The notes: a model not told the origin generated them from the sequence alone. A DNA stretch of 16,638 nucleotides from Promethearchaeota archaeon (GCA_030612905.1 JAUWNA010000010.1:1-16638), one strand, 5' to 3'; shown: positions 1 to 7,791, numbered from the stretch's first letter. Numbers and translations are program-made.

Positions 1-324
1 TTAAACTAATTTTAACTCTTTTTTGATTTCATACAGCTTTAGATAATATTCAAAGTTAAGATTACTCTTATCTTGTATAATTTCTGCTTCTACTTCCTTT
101 TCTCCTTCTAGCTTAATGTTTAACTTACCAATAACGTTAATTAGATTATTTTTTTGAAAACGATGTTCAACTGCTTGTATATCGACCTTTATTTGTTCAG
201 TTTTATCGTTCAAAATAATATAGTCATTTTCAACGATATCCTTAACGTATCCCGTTATTTGAATTCTAATATCGGAGTTCTTTATATCTTTAATTGTCCT
301 CTGAATTGCAGCGTCGCGAATCAT
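1..324 (-). CDS. Small OB-fold protein, possibly RPA small-subunit-like
   Basis: A complete 107-residue protein with an ATG start at 324 and a TAA stop at the window edge. The first ~20 residues are probably helical. Residues ~20-85 alternate short beta strands (IRIQITGYVKDI, DYIILND, IKVDIQA, LINVIGKLNI, EVEAEIIQ), and the segment 'NVIGKLN' is typical of the strand pair in nucleic-acid-binding OB folds such as RPA14/RPA32 and Stn1. A basic, helical C-terminus follows. It is divergent from PCNA and lies next to primase and GINS, which suggests a single-stranded DNA-binding role at the replication fork. The OB fold is inferred from the strand pattern and the family assignment is tentative. A tRNA- or RNA-binding OB protein is the main alternative. 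Confidence 0.6.
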   Translation of the reverse strand: MIRDAAIQRTIKDIKNSDIRIQITGYVKDIVENDYIILNDKTEQIKVDIQAVEHRFQKNNLINVIGKLNIKLEGEKEVEAEIIQDKSNLNFEYYLKLYEIKKELKLV

Positions 325-344
325 TTTATTAGGAATTTTTTTTA

Positions 345-352
345 TTTATATA
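345..352 (-). promoter_or_regulatory. TATA box for the OB-fold gene
   Basis: On the minus strand this reads TATATAAA, centred about 24 bp before the ATG at 324. That spacing fits an archaeal box A that drives a leaderless or nearly leaderless transcript. Confidence 0.5.
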
Positions 353-436
353 GATCTAAAAATTTATGGGGGCTATAAATAATTAATTCAAAAATTACAA
401 ATAAGTATTATTAAAGGTCTAATACTGAATTTTATA

Positions 437-459
437 AATATTGTCAATAAAACAATATT
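437..459. promoter_or_regulatory. Inverted repeat upstream of the PCNA TATA box
   Basis: AATATTGT (437-444) is followed by a 7-nt spacer and then its exact reverse complement ACAATATT (452-459), directly before the proposed TATA element. It could be an operator for a dimeric regulator. An 8-bp palindrome can arise by chance in DNA this AT-rich, so this is only a candidate. Confidence 0.25.
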
Positions 460-460
460 A

Positions 461-468
461 TTATAAAT
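461..468 (+). promoter_or_regulatory. Candidate TATA box for PCNA
   Basis: TTATAAAT is centred about 32 bp before the PCNA ATG, which would leave a leader of only a few nucleotides. A second TATA-like element (TTTATAAATA) at 431-440 would give a longer leader. Confidence 0.4.
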
Positions 469-496
469 TAGCAATCAATAAAAGTACAGATTAAAT

Positions 497-1300
497 ATGT
501 CATTTACTCTTAAGTTAGATAATAGTAGGATATTGAAGGTAATAACAGAAACGCTTTCAAGTATTATTGATGAAACTGAATTTAAAGTTACTCCTGAGGA
601 ATTTATTATTACAGCAATGGATCCAAGTCGAATCTGTTTGTTAAAATTGACTATAAAAAAAGATAGTTTTGACGATTATGTTTGTAGCAAGGAATCTAAA
701 ATTGGCCTAAACTTAGATGATTTAGACAAAATTCTGAAAAGAAGTGCTCCTAACGACTCTCTTGAGATTGATTTTAAAGAAACTGACCAAAAAATCAAAA
801 TAAAAATGGAAAGGGAAGGAAAAAGTCGTACACGAACTTTCAGTTTAGCTTTAATAGATCTTGATATGGAAGAAATTCCCATGGATAACTTGCTAAAAAT
901 CGAGTACGCTGCTAAATGGGTTATAGATACGGTTTTTCTTATAGAAGCAATAAGGGACGCTGAAATTTATTCAGAAATTCTTAATATGAAAGCTATTAAA
1001 GATGAAGGATTACTTTTTAGCTCAACGGGACAAATCGGTGAAATGGAGTATAGAATTAGCTTAGATGACTTAATTCAGAGTGAGATCGGGGAAACTTGTA
1101 GTGGAGCGTATAGTCTTACCTTTTTGAAAGCAATTCTAAAAATGGCTCCGATAACTGAAAAACTAGAGGTATCTTTAAAAACAGATCACCCTTTAAAAAT
1201 GAGTTTTGGTCTTTTAGAGGGAGGCGAATTAAGCTATTTCCTCGCACCTCGTGTCGAAGAAGCTGATTTTGACGACGACGACGATATGGACGAATTTTAA
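497..1300 (+). CDS. pcn: DNA polymerase sliding clamp PCNA
   Basis: A 267-residue PCNA. It forms a ring on DNA that tethers polymerase, FEN1, ligase and other PIP-box proteins. The N-terminal domain holds 'AMDPSRICLLKL', the counterpart of the 'AMDxSHVALV' segment of known clamps. The interdomain connector lies around residues 118-135 (LIDLDMEEIPM). The C-terminal domain ends in 'YFLAPRVEE', matching the usual 'YFLAPR/KIE' end of archaeal and eukaryotic PCNA. A further ~14 residues follow, almost all Asp or Glu and finishing in MDEF; this tail is not part of the standard fold. It heads a same-strand run with priL, priS and GINS. The ATG start leaves no missing N-terminal strand. Confidence 0.96.
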   Translation: MSFTLKLDNSRILKVITETLSSIIDETEFKVTPEEFIITAMDPSRICLLKLTIKKDSFDDYVCSKESKIGLNLDDLDKILKRSAPNDSLEIDFKETDQKIKIKMEREGKSRTRTFSLALIDLDMEEIPMDNLLKIEYAAKWVIDTVFLIEAIRDAEIYSEILNMKAIKDEGLLFSSTGQIGEMEYRISLDDLIQSEIGETCSGAYSLTFLKAILKMAPITEKLEVSLKTDHPLKMSFGLLEGGELSYFLAPRVEEADFDDDDDMDEF

Positions 1301-1408
1301 CTATTAAATTTTTATCATTAAACTTATTTACTCTTAATCTATATAGCTGTTTTAGTCTTAATTTATTTTAATTTACGAATATAAAGGTTAATAGGAGAAT
1401 TATAAGTC

Positions 1409-2605
1409 TTGAGCATATCAATTGATTTATTAAAACACTATCCGTGGTTGCCCTCACTAAAGATTTATTATTCCGATATAGCAACACAAGATCCAACCGC
1501 ATTTATCGAAGAGGCGTTCTTAAAATACCCCGATGGAGAATTAGAACAAAGAATTTCAAAAATATTTAAAGCAGCTTTCAATAATTTAGAGGAGATAAAA
1601 GACTATAAAGCAGACGAATTAAACATTTATTTGTATTTAATTGTCAAAATACTCCTATTTGTTTTGAATAATAAACCAATTTCTAATAGAGTAGCCAACA
1701 CATATTCTAAACAAATTTATAAAGAACTCATAGAGGAGAATGAAGACGCAAGTCTCTACGATATTTGTAAAGATCTAAAATTAAAATTTGAATATCTGAA
1801 CCTTCCTTTTAAATACGGTGTAAATCTTAATAAGAGTCAACGAGAAATCCTCAAAACTAGTTTTAAAATTCACTTCACAGATTACTTGAAACTTGCTGCT
1901 AACTTACACGACGATTACCGAAAACTGGTTCATAACGCCTTATCAGAAGGATATGTTTATGTTCAAAAAAAAGATTTAATTCGATTATTGCAAGAATATG
2001 TTCGTAGAAAGTTAATTGTAGAAGAAGTTAAAGATGAGAACAATATAGAAAAATTTCGAAAAAATCTCTTAAAAATCCGAGAATTTAAGGAGTTATATGG
2101 GAATATATTGAATAATTGGGAACTTAAAAAAGAAGACTTTGAATATTCGTTTAAGATCAGTTTCAAAGAAGGAAGTGATCTTTCAAATAATTTCCCTCCG
2201 TGTATACAAGATATACTTCGTAGAATTCAAGAAGGAATGAATATAGTTCATACAGAAAGATTGTTTCTTGTTTTTTTTTTACATGCTTTGAATTATCCTA
2301 CAGAAAACATTATTGATATCTTTTCGAATTTGCCTGATTTTGATAGGAAAAAAACTAAATACCAAGTAGAATTCGCTAAAAAGAAAGAATATACGCCTCA
2401 CTCTTGCTCTACGCTTAAATCTTTAAATATATGTAAAGCAAACGAATCTAAAGATGAAATTTGCTTGGAAGGTTATTATTCGAAAAAATTAGATACGCAG
2501 AAAAAGCTTTCGCATCCGTTATTTTATATTCAACTAAAACAATACAGGAATTCTACGAAAAACAAGGCAAATAAAACGAAGATTGAAAAAAAAGATGAGC
2601 GATAA
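1409..2605 (+). CDS. priL: DNA primase large subunit PriL
   Basis: The regulatory subunit of the archaeo-eukaryotic primase (398 residues), which with PriS makes primers for replication. The long helical N-terminal part (1-~220) is followed by the iron-sulphur C-terminal domain. Cysteines C265 (in FPPCIQ), C333 (HSCSTLK), C342 (NICK) and C352 (ICLEG) fit the four ligands of the PriL 4Fe-4S cluster; 'SHPLFYIQLK' near the end also matches the family. The start is a TTG with AGGAGA 10 nt upstream; no ATG lies in frame nearby. The stop overlaps the start of priS, so the two are probably translationally coupled. A run of ten T at 2271-2280 lies in the coding strand but keeps frame (V-F-F-L). The lysine-rich last 25 residues look disordered. 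Confidence 0.92.
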   Translation: MSISIDLLKHYPWLPSLKIYYSDIATQDPTAFIEEAFLKYPDGELEQRISKIFKAAFNNLEEIKDYKADELNIYLYLIVKILLFVLNNKPISNRVANTYSKQIYKELIEENEDASLYDICKDLKLKFEYLNLPFKYGVNLNKSQREILKTSFKIHFTDYLKLAANLHDDYRKLVHNALSEGYVYVQKKDLIRLLQEYVRRKLIVEEVKDENNIEKFRKNLLKIREFKELYGNILNNWELKKEDFEYSFKISFKEGSDLSNNFPPCIQDILRRIQEGMNIVHTERLFLVFFLHALNYPTENIIDIFSNLPDFDRKKTKYQVEFAKKKEYTPHSCSTLKSLNICKANESKDEICLEGYYSKKLDTQKKLSHPLFYIQLKQYRNSTKNKANKTKIEKKDER

Positions 2606-3875
2606 TATATTTTTAAAAAGACTATTTCAAGCTTATTATCAAGAAAAGCAAAAAGAAATCTCAGTTGTAAGTTCACTCGAATTTCGAGAATTTGGCTTTA
2701 TTCCCTGGGAAAAACAAATTATGATCAGGCATATTGGATTTGAAAGCCAAAAAGTTTTACTGAGTTACTTAATTGATAGAGGACCCAAACATGTATACTC
2801 AAGTGGGTCACTATATTTGCAACCTGAAGCTCAACACATGGAAAATAAACAGTATCAAGGTTGCGACTTAATTGTTGATATCGATGTAGATCATTTCTAT
2901 ACACCGTGTAAAGACGAACACGATTCTTGGTATTGTAATAATTGTGAAACTATAGGAACTGGCATGCAAGAAAAGTGTCCTAAATGTGAAAAATCAAAGA
3001 TTACAAAATTAAATTGGATATGTGAAAAGTGTTTAGATGTTGCTAAAAATGAGATTAAAAAATTGATTTACGATTTTCTAATCCCTGATTTCGGAACTGA
3101 TGAAAAAGATATGAGAATTGCCTTTTCTGGACATAGAGGGTATCATTTAAAAGTTGAAAGCGAAGAATTAAGGAAATTAAATAGCGACGAAAGACGAGAA
3201 ATTGTAGATTACCTTACTGGAGAAAATGTTTCTTTCGAAGTTTTAGGTTTGGGCGAAAAATCTCAAATGATTCACGGATTATCAAAAGAAAATATTGGTT
3301 GGTCCCAAAAAATAATGGAAAAAGTTATCGAAATATTAAATCGGCCTAAAAATGAAATAGAAAACATGCTTTTAGATGAAAATTTATTTGGTTTCACGTC
3401 ATTTTATGTCGGGAGCTTTTTGAACTATAAAGATGATTTCTTAGATGTAATCACTAAAGGAGAAAGAAATGTTTGGGCTATTGAAGGCTTTGGTTTAACT
3501 AATTGGAAAAAACTCCTAAGAGGAATTGTCAAACTAATAGGAATCGAATTAGATGAGCCTGTATCGATAGATACACATAGACTTATACGATATCCTGGAT
3601 CATTACATGGAAAAACAGGCTTTAAAGTTCAAGAAATTAAATTAAATGAACTTGATGATTTTACTCCATTAAATGAAATGAACGAAAAATTAGATCCAAT
3701 CGTTTTTAAAAGTAAAAAAAAATTGACCCAAAAATTAGAAATAGTTGAACGCGCCTTACCAATCACTAAAATCAAGGGGGAATCATTTGGTCCTTATGTA
3801 CAAGGAGATATTATTGAAGTCCCTCATCATATCGCAGTATTTTTATTATGTAAAGAAGTTGCTAAAACTATTTAA
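2595..3875 (+). CDS. priS: DNA primase catalytic subunit PriS with C-terminal GINS-B-like domain
   Basis: The catalytic primase subunit, 426 residues from the ATG at 2595. A TTG at 2583 would add four residues but the ATG is preferred. The metal-binding acidic motif is 'VDIDVDH' with D95 and D97; the third acidic residue is D326 in 'SIDTHRLIRYPGSLHGKTG', a primase hallmark. 'SGHRGYH' is the other conserved active-site segment. A zinc-binding region with CNNC, CPKC and CEKC pairs sits at ~105-145. After the primase core, residues ~387-426 resemble the B-domain of GINS proteins ('FGPY', an acidic turn, 'VPHHIAVFLL'); a shared PriS/GINS domain has been described for other archaea. The gene overlaps the priL end by 11 bp and is followed 54 bp later by GINS. 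Confidence 0.95.
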   Translation: MSDNIFLKRLFQAYYQEKQKEISVVSSLEFREFGFIPWEKQIMIRHIGFESQKVLLSYLIDRGPKHVYSSGSLYLQPEAQHMENKQYQGCDLIVDIDVDHFYTPCKDEHDSWYCNNCETIGTGMQEKCPKCEKSKITKLNWICEKCLDVAKNEIKKLIYDFLIPDFGTDEKDMRIAFSGHRGYHLKVESEELRKLNSDERREIVDYLTGENVSFEVLGLGEKSQMIHGLSKENIGWSQKIMEKVIEILNRPKNEIENMLLDENLFGFTSFYVGSFLNYKDDFLDVITKGERNVWAIEGFGLTNWKKLLRGIVKLIGIELDEPVSIDTHRLIRYPGSLHGKTGFKVQEIKLNELDDFTPLNEMNEKLDPIVFKSKKKLTQKLEIVERALPITKIKGESFGPYVQGDIIEVPHHIAVFLLCKEVAKTI

Positions 3876-3929
3876 GTTAAAATATTATTAGGTAATATCC
3901 TTCATTATATAATAGATTTAAAAATTTTG

Positions 3930-4625
3930 ATGTTCATGAATTTAAAACCGGATTACAAGAGACTTTATCAACATTGGCTTAAGGAATTTGAGCAAACTAC
4001 CTTAACACGCTTATCTCAAGAGAACTTTAATTATTTTAGTAAAATTGTAAATCATATCAAGAAATTTGAGTTAGAAGATAAACAAAAAGTTAAACTTCAA
4101 TTATTAATTTCATACAAAGAGAATTTCAATTTTTTATTTACTGATTTCTTAAAAATTCGAGAGTTAAAATTATTAAATGCGGCTTTAACACTTCAAGAGA
4201 TTGATTTTAACGATGTTATAGAAGCAGAGAAGCTATTCTATCAAAATTTAATTAGCTCCATCAAAGGGTTTAAAAAGCTTAAGAAAATCTCCTTATACGA
4301 CGATAGCGAGTCACTTGAATTGGAAGAAATTTTTGAAAAAGAAAATGTCATAGTTGAGCCTACACCAGTAGAAAAAGTCAAAGATGACGAAAAAATAATC
4401 GTTCCTATTGATGACATTTCAGAAAAATCAAAAACAATTCAAACTAAACAATTAGCTCAATATAAATACACTCTCATTCGATTTACCAGCCCTTCCCCTC
4501 CCTTAGTTGGAATCGATGGATTTAATTATGGACCTTTTCAGGAAGATAATATCGTTAATTTACCATACAAAAACGCGAAAATTCTTATTTATGAGAAATT
4601 CGCAGAAAAAATAGATATTATTTAA
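3930..4625 (+). CDS. GINS complex subunit, Gins51/Gins15 type (A-domain then B-domain)
   Basis: GINS joins MCM and Cdc45/RecJ in the archaeal replicative helicase. This 231-residue protein has a helical A-domain at ~5-120, a charged low-complexity linker at ~123-175 rich in Glu, Lys and Pro, and a small beta-rich B-domain at ~179-229 carrying 'YGPF' and 'NLPYKNAKIL'. That A-then-B order is the Gins51 (Sld5/Psf1-like) arrangement, not Gins23. The start could be the ATG at 3930 or 3936; a TTG at 3927 is also in frame. A TATA-like TTATATAA at about 3905-3912 suggests its own leaderless transcript besides read-through from priS. Its stop overlaps the convergent nop10 stop by 4 bp. Confidence 0.82.
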   Translation: MFMNLKPDYKRLYQHWLKEFEQTTLTRLSQENFNYFSKIVNHIKKFELEDKQKVKLQLLISYKENFNFLFTDFLKIRELKLLNAALTLQEIDFNDVIEAEKLFYQNLISSIKGFKKLKKISLYDDSESLELEEIFEKENVIVEPTPVEKVKDDEKIIVPIDDISEKSKTIQTKQLAQYKYTLIRFTSPSPPLVGIDGFNYGPFQEDNIVNLPYKNAKILIYEKFAEKIDII

Positions 4626-4813
4626 CTTTGTTCAAACCTTTTCTTAAATTCCTCTTTAAAATATATCATGCGATATTTCGCATACTTATCGATTAAAGAA
4701 AATTTTGGCGGTTTAGGGTTAATCAATTTCCCACCGCAATATCTACATTTAGATTCTGGATTAATCAATCCATATCTACTGCAATCGCTACATTTTTGGA
4801 GGTATTTTGTCAA
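4622..4813 (-). CDS. nop10: H/ACA RNP protein Nop10
   Basis: A 63-residue protein matching Nop10, a core part of the H/ACA ribonucleoprotein that pseudouridylates rRNA together with Cbf5, Gar1 and L7Ae. An N-terminal zinc ribbon uses C8, C11, C23 and C26 (CSDC and CRYC). It is followed by the family signature 'PKPPKFSLIDKYAKYR', close to the 'HPPKFSPEDKYGKYR' of other archaea. The start is a TTG; no ATG is available in frame and the TTG places the first CxxC where the family has it. It lies 30 bp downstream of aIF2-alpha on the same strand, the gene order found in many archaea, and is almost certainly co-transcribed with it. Confidence 0.93.
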   Translation of the reverse strand: MTKYLQKCSDCSRYGLINPESKCRYCGGKLINPKPPKFSLIDKYAKYRMIYFKEEFKKRFEQS

Positions 4814-4843
4814 TTTTATTACAAATCTCTGTTTATTTATGTA

Positions 4844-5668
4844 TTAATCTCGTATAAACTCAAAATTTCCGTTATTTTGTAGTGTTACTTTCTCAAGAAC
4901 CTCTAGTGTATTTGATAGGATATTTTCTGCATCTAGATAATCTTTAGAGACTATTTCTAATCTATAAAATGGTGCTCCGATATAAGATAAAGTTAACTTT
5001 CTCGTATCCGTTGGAGTTTCAATTACATTTATAACTTCATTCAATGTATCTTTAATTTTTTCTATGCCATCTCCACTCGTGTTAATAAGTTTTAATTTTC
5101 CAATTATGTTCACTGTAGAGATCTCAACATTCTCATCAACAATTTTCAAGAACGCCTGTTTGACATCTTCGGGAATGTTTTCAAGATCATCCAAAATCTC
5201 TTTACCTTCTTCTTTAAGAGCTTCAACAGCTTCTTGGTAAAAATCAAATTGTTCTTTTATAGGCCAGCCAATGAGCTCGTACGCTTCCTTCATACTTATA
5301 TTGATATCCTCTGCTTCCGTTAAAAACTGTAGTAAATTTTCGTATTTATTCGCGTATTTATGTTCCTTTACTATCAGAGCTTTTTGGGCGGAATTTACGC
5401 GTCTCAACGATAAATCAATCTGTCCTTTATCAGGAACAACTTTTACAACTCTTAATACGATTCTTTGGTTTATTCTCACTATGCTCCTAATGTTTTTAAC
5501 CCATCTACTCGAAATCTCACTAATATGTATCATTCCTCTTGCGTATTCTTCGGAAGGTAAGCCATCGAAATCAGTCAAATCCACGTAAATATACTGGTGT
5601 TGAATGTCAACAACACGACCCATTATAAAAGCTCCTTCTCGAGGAAACGGGAGTCTATTCTTTACCAT
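4844..5668 (-). CDS. eif2a: Translation initiation factor aIF2 subunit alpha
   Basis: The alpha subunit of the heterotrimeric factor that brings Met-tRNAi to the small ribosomal subunit; 274 residues, normal length. An S1 OB domain covers ~10-88 with 'GMIHISEIS', 'WVKNIRSIVR' and 'KGQIDLSLRRV', the usual eIF2-alpha landmarks. A helical middle domain (~90-180) and the alpha/beta C-terminal domain (~185-265) that contacts the gamma subunit follow. S53 in 'SEISSRW' aligns with the Ser51 phosphorylation site of eukaryotic eIF2-alpha; whether it is phosphorylated here is unknown. It is first in a two-gene unit with nop10. The L44e and S27e ribosomal genes that often precede it elsewhere are absent; a divergent orphan gene lies upstream instead. 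Confidence 0.95.
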   Translation of the reverse strand: MVKNRLPFPREGAFIMGRVVDIQHQYIYVDLTDFDGLPSEEYARGMIHISEISSRWVKNIRSIVRINQRIVLRVVKVVPDKGQIDLSLRRVNSAQKALIVKEHKYANKYENLLQFLTEAEDINISMKEAYELIGWPIKEQFDFYQEAVEALKEEGKEILDDLENIPEDVKQAFLKIVDENVEISTVNIIGKLKLINTSGDGIEKIKDTLNEVINVIETPTDTRKLTLSYIGAPFYRLEIVSKDYLDAENILSNTLEVLEKVTLQNNGNFEFIRD

Positions 5669-5866
5669 AATATATATCAGATTATTTGAATATTATTTTG
5701 ATTTATTATAATTAACAAATTATGACTTTTTACTTTTATTATCTTATTTGATAAAAAAGATTATTTTTTATCTCATCTTTTCAAATATATCTTAAATATA
5801 ATTTAAAATCGTTCCTTAAGTGATCTAAAAATACCTAACTGGGTCGTTCATAATAAATGGGCAAAA

Positions 5867-6304
5867 ATGGCGGGAATAGACGAATTAATCGCGAATGTCG
5901 TCGATAGGAATATCGACTACGGGACTACTTGGGCGTTTGATTCTAATAATAACGACGGTAGCAACGACGACGAAAGCGTTATCGTTAAACAATTAAAGTT
6001 CTTTCATCAAAAAGATTTAGAAAAAAAATTTAGCGATAAAAATTTGTACGTAAAAGCTTTTTACTTACATCACCTCTTAGATTATTTTAGAGAAACTCGC
6101 TTTGATATTTACGATATTGACCTAGTTTTTGATAAATTCCTACAAGAAAAAGTTAAAATTCAATTAGTAGATAATAATGGAAAAGAAATCAATTTCCAAA
6201 ATGAAATTTACCAAATTTTCGATCTTTTAAAAAAAAATAAAAGAGAACTATATTCCGATCTAAGAGGGAAATACTTAACAAGGTTAAATAATAAAAAGGA
6301 ATAA
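5867..6304 (+). CDS. Hypothetical protein, unrecognised
   Basis: A 145-residue soluble protein that I do not recognise. Residues 1-24 look like a short structured element (GIDELIANVV). Residues 25-37 are a low-complexity linker of Asn, Asp, Ser and Gly. From about 38 on it is predicted helical and charged (KQLKFFHQKDLEKKF, HHLLDYFRETRF, QIFDLLKKNKREL) with a lysine-rich end. There is no signal peptide, membrane segment, cysteine pair or known catalytic motif. The ATG at 5867 is the only good start; the ATG at 5857 is out of frame. It is divergent from aIF2-alpha (198 bp between them) and precedes the EF1A gene on the same strand by 166 bp. Codon use and an uninterrupted frame make it likely to be a real gene. 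Confidence 0.75.
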   Translation: MAGIDELIANVVDRNIDYGTTWAFDSNNNDGSNDDESVIVKQLKFFHQKDLEKKFSDKNLYVKAFYLHHLLDYFRETRFDIYDIDLVFDKFLQEKVKIQLVDNNGKEINFQNEIYQIFDLLKKNKRELYSDLRGKYLTRLNNKKE

Positions 6305-6470
6305 TGAATTCATGAGATAGTACTTTAACCATGTGCCTCCCTCAGAAATATAACTTTAATTTATAGTAAAAAATAAATATTCGATATCATTAAGGTAGTT
6401 ATCATTTAATCTAAAAATGTACAATTCAAAATTAATTTTAAAAAAAAAATAGTTAGGAAATTGATTAAAA

Positions 6471-7781
6471 ATGCCTACAGATAAAAAACATTTGAATTTA
6501 GTCATAATTGGGCACATTGATCACGGAAAATCGACTTTAATGGGCGCTATGCTCATCAAAAGCGGTGCCATTTCAGATAGAGAGGCGCGGGAACTAGAGA
6601 AATTAGCAAAAGAATACGATAGAGAGTCTTGGTCGTACGCTTATGTGTTTGACAGATTAAAAGAGGAAAGACAACGCGGTATTACCATTGATTTAGCGTT
6701 TCGAAAGTTTGAAACAAAAACAAAATATTTTACCATAATTGACGCACCTGGACACGCAGACTTCGTAAAGAACATGATTACGGGCGCTTCCCAAGCGGAC
6801 GCCGCCATTTTAGTAATTTCTGGAAAAAAAGGTGAAATGGAAGTTGGTATTGCCGCAAATGGCCAAACTCGAGAACACGCTTATTTAGCACAGACTTTAG
6901 GTGTTAAACAATTAGTTGTTGCTGTTAATAAAGCAGATGTTTACGATTATAGCGAAGCACGATATAACGAAGTGAAAGACGCGGCCTCTGATCTTTTGAA
7001 AAGCATTGGTTTCCCCATCAAAAAGATTCCATTCGTTCCAGTCTCGGGTATTAAAGCCGAGAATTTAACAGAGAAAACCGATAAGCTCTCTTGGTACGAC
7101 GGTCCCACCTTACTTGAAGCAATCGACAACTTTGAAATACCTGAAAAACCTACTGGCAAACCACTACGGATTCCAATCCAAGATGCATACAATATCAAAG
7201 GGACTGGAGTTGTTCCTGTTGGAAGAGTAGAAACAGGGGTATTAAAGAAAAACGATAAAATTGTAATCATGCCAACGGGCTTTCAAGGCGAAATAAGAAG
7301 CATCGAAATGCATCACGAGGAAATTACTCAAGCAGAACCCGGTGATAACATCGGATTTAGTATTAGAGGTATTTCAATGGAAGATGTGGGGCGCGGCGAT
7401 GTAATGGGTCATCCGAGCAATATTCCAACGGTAATTACCCCAAAAGGGAATTGGACGGGTCAGATTATTGTTATTTGGCATCCAACAGTAATTGCTCAAG
7501 GATATACTCCCGTTGTTCACGCTCATACAGCTCAAGTAGCAGCTAAGTTCACCGAACTGATTAAAAAGTTAGATCAGAAGACAGGAGCCGTGATAGAAGA
7601 CAATCCAAAATTTTTGAAACGAAACGAAGCCGCGATCGTCAAATTACAACCGATTAAAAAGCTTTGTATTGAAAAATACGAAGATTTCCCTGAACTTGGA
7701 AGGTTTGCGGTAAGGGACATGGGCAGGACGGCTTGTGTAGGGATTGTGAAAGACCTAGTGCCAGGGGAAGAAGAGGAATAA
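6471..7781 (+). CDS. tuf: Elongation factor 1-alpha (aEF1A)
   Basis: The GTPase that delivers aminoacyl-tRNA to the ribosome, 436 residues, complete. G1 is 'GHIDHGKST' (14-22), the switch I segment 'RQRGITID' lies around 67-74, G3 is 'DAPGH' (91-95) and G4 is 'NKAD' (153-156; the usual EF1A form is NKMD). Two beta-barrel domains follow, with 'GVVPVGRVETG' in domain 2 and 'GRFAVRDMGRT' near the end of domain 3. Residues 121-131 (GEMEVGIAANG) before 'QTREHA' correspond to the 11-residue insertion that eukaryotes share with Crenarchaeota and relatives but Euryarchaeota lack. An oligo-T terminator follows the stop. The gene seems to be its own transcription unit; GGA at 6453-6455 is too far from the ATG for a strong Shine-Dalgarno. 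Confidence 0.97.
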   Translation: MPTDKKHLNLVIIGHIDHGKSTLMGAMLIKSGAISDREARELEKLAKEYDRESWSYAYVFDRLKEERQRGITIDLAFRKFETKTKYFTIIDAPGHADFVKNMITGASQADAAILVISGKKGEMEVGIAANGQTREHAYLAQTLGVKQLVVAVNKADVYDYSEARYNEVKDAASDLLKSIGFPIKKIPFVPVSGIKAENLTEKTDKLSWYDGPTLLEAIDNFEIPEKPTGKPLRIPIQDAYNIKGTGVVPVGRVETGVLKKNDKIVIMPTGFQGEIRSIEMHHEEITQAEPGDNIGFSIRGISMEDVGRGDVMGHPSNIPTVITPKGNWTGQIIVIWHPTVIAQGYTPVVHAHTAQVAAKFTELIKKLDQKTGAVIEDNPKFLKRNEAAIVKLQPIKKLCIEKYEDFPELGRFAVRDMGRTACVGIVKDLVPGEEEE

Positions 7782-7791
7782 AGATTTAACC

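Noticed and set aside
2271..2280. Frameshift in PriL at the T10 run
   Set aside because: The frame stays open on both sides and the iron-sulphur domain downstream is intact.
2583..2594. A TTG start for PriS four codons before the ATG
   Set aside because: The ATG at 2595 is adjacent, in frame and gives the usual PriS N-terminus with catalytic D95/D97.
5271..5588. Plus-strand hydrophobic frame inside aIF2-alpha
   Set aside because: Antisense to a clear S1-domain protein; the apparent membrane segments come from reverse-complemented charged codons.
6305..6470. Possible tRNA or small RNA upstream of EF1A
   Set aside because: No cloverleaf pairing, T-loop (GTTCRA) or other RNA landmark could be found; the spacer is just AT-rich.
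6947..7270. Minus-strand 107-residue frame inside EF1A
   Set aside because: A shadow of the EF1A gene; low-complexity and without a ribosome binding site or a family match.
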